The notes below the pieces were generated by a model. It saw nothing but the letters and a program-made list of their open reading frames with translations, was not told the origin of the DNA and did not search any database. DNA of 36,724 nucleotides from an uncultured bacterium (GTDB lineage Bacteria > Verrucomicrobiota > Verrucomicrobiia > Verrucomicrobiales > Akkermansiaceae). The stretch spans positions 1 to 36,724 of the forward strand of contig CAMEZO010000007.1 in NCBI GenBank assembly GCA_945947905.1. The letters are read 5' to 3'. A program made the position numbers and the translations under genes. Below, one piece after another: positions 34,984 through 36,724 of this stretch. Numbering within the stretch: position 1 is the stretch's first letter; each line of letters opens with the position of its first letter.

Positions 34984-35772
34984 CTACTCCTTTTTCACAG
35001 CCTTGATGAGTGCATAACGAAAGCAGAAGTCTGTATTGTCTGTTTCATCTGTATAATATGTTTTTTCTATCCTGTACACTCCTAACGGAAGTTTAACATG
35101 GGTTGTCGCAACATCCGGTGAGGGGTCGGTGGAAAACCTCCGATAGAAGACAAAATCCTCCTTCTTCAGATCCTTGAACGGAACGTTGCTGCGCTCCTCT
35201 CTCAGTAAATAAAAGTTATAGGTCGCGGGGATATGGATATTGTCGTAGTCATCGAGGATCTCATTGATGATGAGCAATTCGAAGTGATCTTTCTTAAGCT
35301 CGATGAGAGCTATCCCACCCGCAAGCATCCGGCCTGTTCCGTAAGTCCCTTCCGGAATCATCCTTCCGCTGAATACACTTACCATGGGCTCACCGTCGCT
35401 GCACACATGGTCAGGGTACGGGTCTCGACTGAAGCTCTCTAAACTTTCCCCCTTCAGGTAGGTATCCGCATGGAAAAGCCACTGCCTCCCACTACTGCGA
35501 TACCATTGAAGAGTATGCCAGAAATGTTCGATAGTCACGCTGTTATTTCTGTGGCGGAAGGTAGGAATCTCTTTCCTATTCGCCTCAATATCTCCTTTCA
35601 AGGCTATCAACGCACTCCGCTCCCACGGCAATTCGCCATAATCATAGACATAACAGTCCCAAATACGCAGGTCATACCGACTGAGCATTCGTTCATGTAC
35701 AGTATAAACTCCGTACAGAATCCCCATAATGAGAAGAACGAATGCGAAAATACAGAGAAGACGTTTTTTCAT
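34984..35772 (-). CDS. Hypothetical membrane-anchored protein
   Basis: 262 aa, not recognised. The N-terminus MKKRLLCIFAFVLLIMGILYGVYTV is a single hydrophobic segment without a clear cleavage site, so the protein is probably tethered to the membrane with the rest outside. The body has Tyr- and Asp-rich segments (RIWDCYVYDYGELPW, TYNFYLLREERSNVPF) and ends VKKE. The ATG at 35772 is chosen over an in-frame start at 35898 because the promoter occupies 35786-35814 and the hydrophobic segment begins here. The gene is less GC-rich than the core operons. It is followed by another exported unknown on the same strand and preceded by a divergent one. Confidence 0.7.
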   Translation of the reverse strand: MKKRLLCIFAFVLLIMGILYGVYTVHERMLSRYDLRIWDCYVYDYGELPWERSALIALKGDIEANRKEIPTFRHRNNSVTIEHFWHTLQWYRSSGRQWLFHADTYLKGESLESFSRDPYPDHVCSDGEPMVSVFSGRMIPEGTYGTGRMLAGGIALIELKKDHFELLIINEILDDYDNIHIPATYNFYLLREERSNVPFKDLKKEDFVFYRRFSTDPSPDVATTHVKLPLGVYRIEKTYYTDETDNTDFCFRYALIKAVKKE

Positions 35773-35785
35773 AGCGAACGGGGAA

Positions 35786-35814
35786 ATTATCGCACTTACT
35801 GCTCCGATTGACAA
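35786..35814 (-). promoter_or_regulatory. Promoter of the 34984-35772 gene
   Basis: On the minus strand TTGTCA (35809-35814), 17 bp, GATAAT (35786-35791), 13 bp, ATG. Confidence 0.7.
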
Positions 35815-35854
35815 CTCTCTTTCTGACACGACTGCACCACAGGAGGCATTCAGT

Positions 35855-35878
35855 CCACGGATGACACAGATTGCACGG
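35855..35878. repeat. CACGGAT-type interspersed repeat remnant
   Basis: CCACGGATGACACAGATTGC followed by ACGG resembles the short element with CCACGGATTACACAGAT-like sequence that is scattered in intergenic DNA of many bacteria. Only one copy is in the window. Confidence 0.4.
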
Positions 35879-35980
35879 AAAACAGAGCCGTGCGGCAACT
35901 GCGGGAGTCTTCATGCCGCGCTCTCACCACCGGTTGATACATTGTATGAACAGAAAAGGATAAATTGACGGGAAAAGAAC

Positions 35981-36009
35981 TTGACGTCCACTCGGTAAAA
36001 TGCTACATT
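35981..36009 (+). promoter_or_regulatory. Promoter of the 36046 gene
   Basis: TTGACG (35981-35986), 17 bp, TACATT (36004-36009); ATG 36046 is 36 bp further. GAGGAA at 36019-36024 is too far to be a ribosome site. Confidence 0.6.
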
Positions 36010-36045
36010 CCGTGCTTGAGGAATAATATACCCCTCTACCGCGCC

Positions 36046-36724
36046 ATGTTTTCTACCATCCGTTCATTCCGACGTCTCCTCGCCGGCTGCGCCTGCCTCT
36101 CTTGTCTTTCCGTGGCTGTCGCCCAAGAAGAGCCCACGCCTCATGCGACATCCCAGGCGACGACGGCAGCTTCCAAGGTCATCACGCTGGAATTGCATGG
36201 TGACATAAAGCGTCACTATCTTCCCACGACCGGTCTTACTTCCTCCCCCAACATTTTTGCTTCGGATGATACGGATTATTTCCTTGTCTTGAGCGTAGCG
36301 GACGAGGCTTTTCGATTTTTTGTAATTTCGTGGGATTCAATGTGCCCTACTCTCATAGAAGAGGATTGGATTGATGTTGTACACGGAGGATATACATGCA
36401 GTGATGATATGACAGAACGGGATTCCAATCTTGATATCCAAAGGGCTGATATGTACAAAAATTATTTTGCGTTGTATTGTCTCGGTGACCGAATTCAGTA
36501 TTACAGAGCAGATGGAAAAAGAATCGCTACAGTCTGGGAAGCCAACACCGTGAGAGACAAGGCCTATACTGAGAATCCGGATGAGTTATCTGTCTATTTC
36601 GAGCTCAAGCAGAAGATAGAAAATGGCGGAGCAGGGTCCAAAGCAGAGGTATTCCAATCGAATGCTGACATCCCCTCCGTACAGAAGGCTTGGGAGGAGC
36701 GTGAGGCCGCAGGCCTGTATTACA
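36046..36724 (+). CDS. Hypothetical secreted protein, 3' end outside the window
   Basis: At least 226 aa; the frame is still open at the last base. A signal peptide (MFSTIRSFRRLLAGCACLSC to about AVAQ) is followed by a short Thr/Ala/Ser-rich linker (residues 30-43) and a folded-looking region (DTDYFLVLSVADEAFRFFVI, YFALYCLGDRIQYYRADGKR). LAGC in the signal region could be a lipobox (Cys15), but the hydrophobic stretch continues past it, so cleavage near AQ-EE is more likely. Not recognised. Codon use is mixed: GC-rich at the 5' end, AT-richer after about 36240. It is divergent from the 34984-35772 gene, forming a small group of exported unknowns. Confidence 0.7.
   Translation, partial: MFSTIRSFRRLLAGCACLSCLSVAVAQEEPTPHATSQATTAASKVITLELHGDIKRHYLPTTGLTSSPNIFASDDTDYFLVLSVADEAFRFFVISWDSMCPTLIEEDWIDVVHGGYTCSDDMTERDSNLDIQRADMYKNYFALYCLGDRIQYYRADGKRIATVWEANTVRDKAYTENPDELSVYFELKQKIENGGAGSKAEVFQSNADIPSVQKAWEEREAAGLYY

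Noticed and set aside
35693-35914. Small minus-strand ORF containing FPCNLCHPWTE
   Set aside because: This kind of peptide is the usual chance translation of the CACGGAT intergenic repeat, and the ORF crosses a promoter.

Overview
The window is mostly GC-rich bacterial chromosome, densely packed with genes on both strands. The mix points to a Gram-negative, host-associated bacterium, most likely of the Akkermansia/Verrucomicrobiota type: a large autotransporter, an AsmA-like envelope protein, a GT10 fucosyltransferase, a secreted clan GH-D-like glycosidase and a classical menaquinone (MK) pathway. The taxonomic placement is inference from gene content; no rRNA gene is present.

Layout. (1) 1-2045 is an AT-richer accessory edge: a frameshifted IS481-family transposase cut by the window start, then a lone four-helix membrane protein. 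(2) 2166-11808, minus strand, is one probable operon nusA-infB-rbfA-(AsmA-like)-(M23 peptidase)-nadD, driven by a consensus promoter followed by a hairpin/U-tract in the nusA leader. (3) 11891-17589 holds a GT10 alpha-fucosyltransferase, a 1106-aa autotransporter and an L,D-transpeptidase. (4) 17650-22077 is menD-menB-menC, overlapping by 4 nt at each junction, followed by a secreted Pro/Ala/Thr-rich protein and a terminator. (5) 22142-24652, minus strand, is the chaperone operon grpE-dnaJ-rsmE. (6) 24717-28385, plus strand, has an alpha/beta hydrolase, hemL and hisS, each with its own promoter. (7) 28386-28805 is a degraded stretch with a 55-aa acyltransferase-3 N-terminal remnant ending at a G10 tract and several inverted repeats. 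(8) 28806-33082, minus strand, has transketolase and the secreted glycosidase. (9) 33310-36724 holds three unrecognised exported or membrane-anchored proteins, the last cut by the window end.

The most striking cross-window pattern is promoter architecture. Reading upstream of almost every transcription unit reveals a sigma70-like -35/-10 pair separated by exactly 17 bp. For ten of these the -10 hexamer ends only 6-9 bp before the start codon, so transcription should begin at or next to the initiation codon. This predicts leaderless or nearly leaderless mRNAs even for housekeeping genes (grpE, hemL, menD, tkt). It also fixes the start codons of hemL, the L,D-transpeptidase, grpE and the alpha/beta hydrolase downstream of the longest possible ORF start. 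I see no CRISPR array, prophage or obvious defence system.
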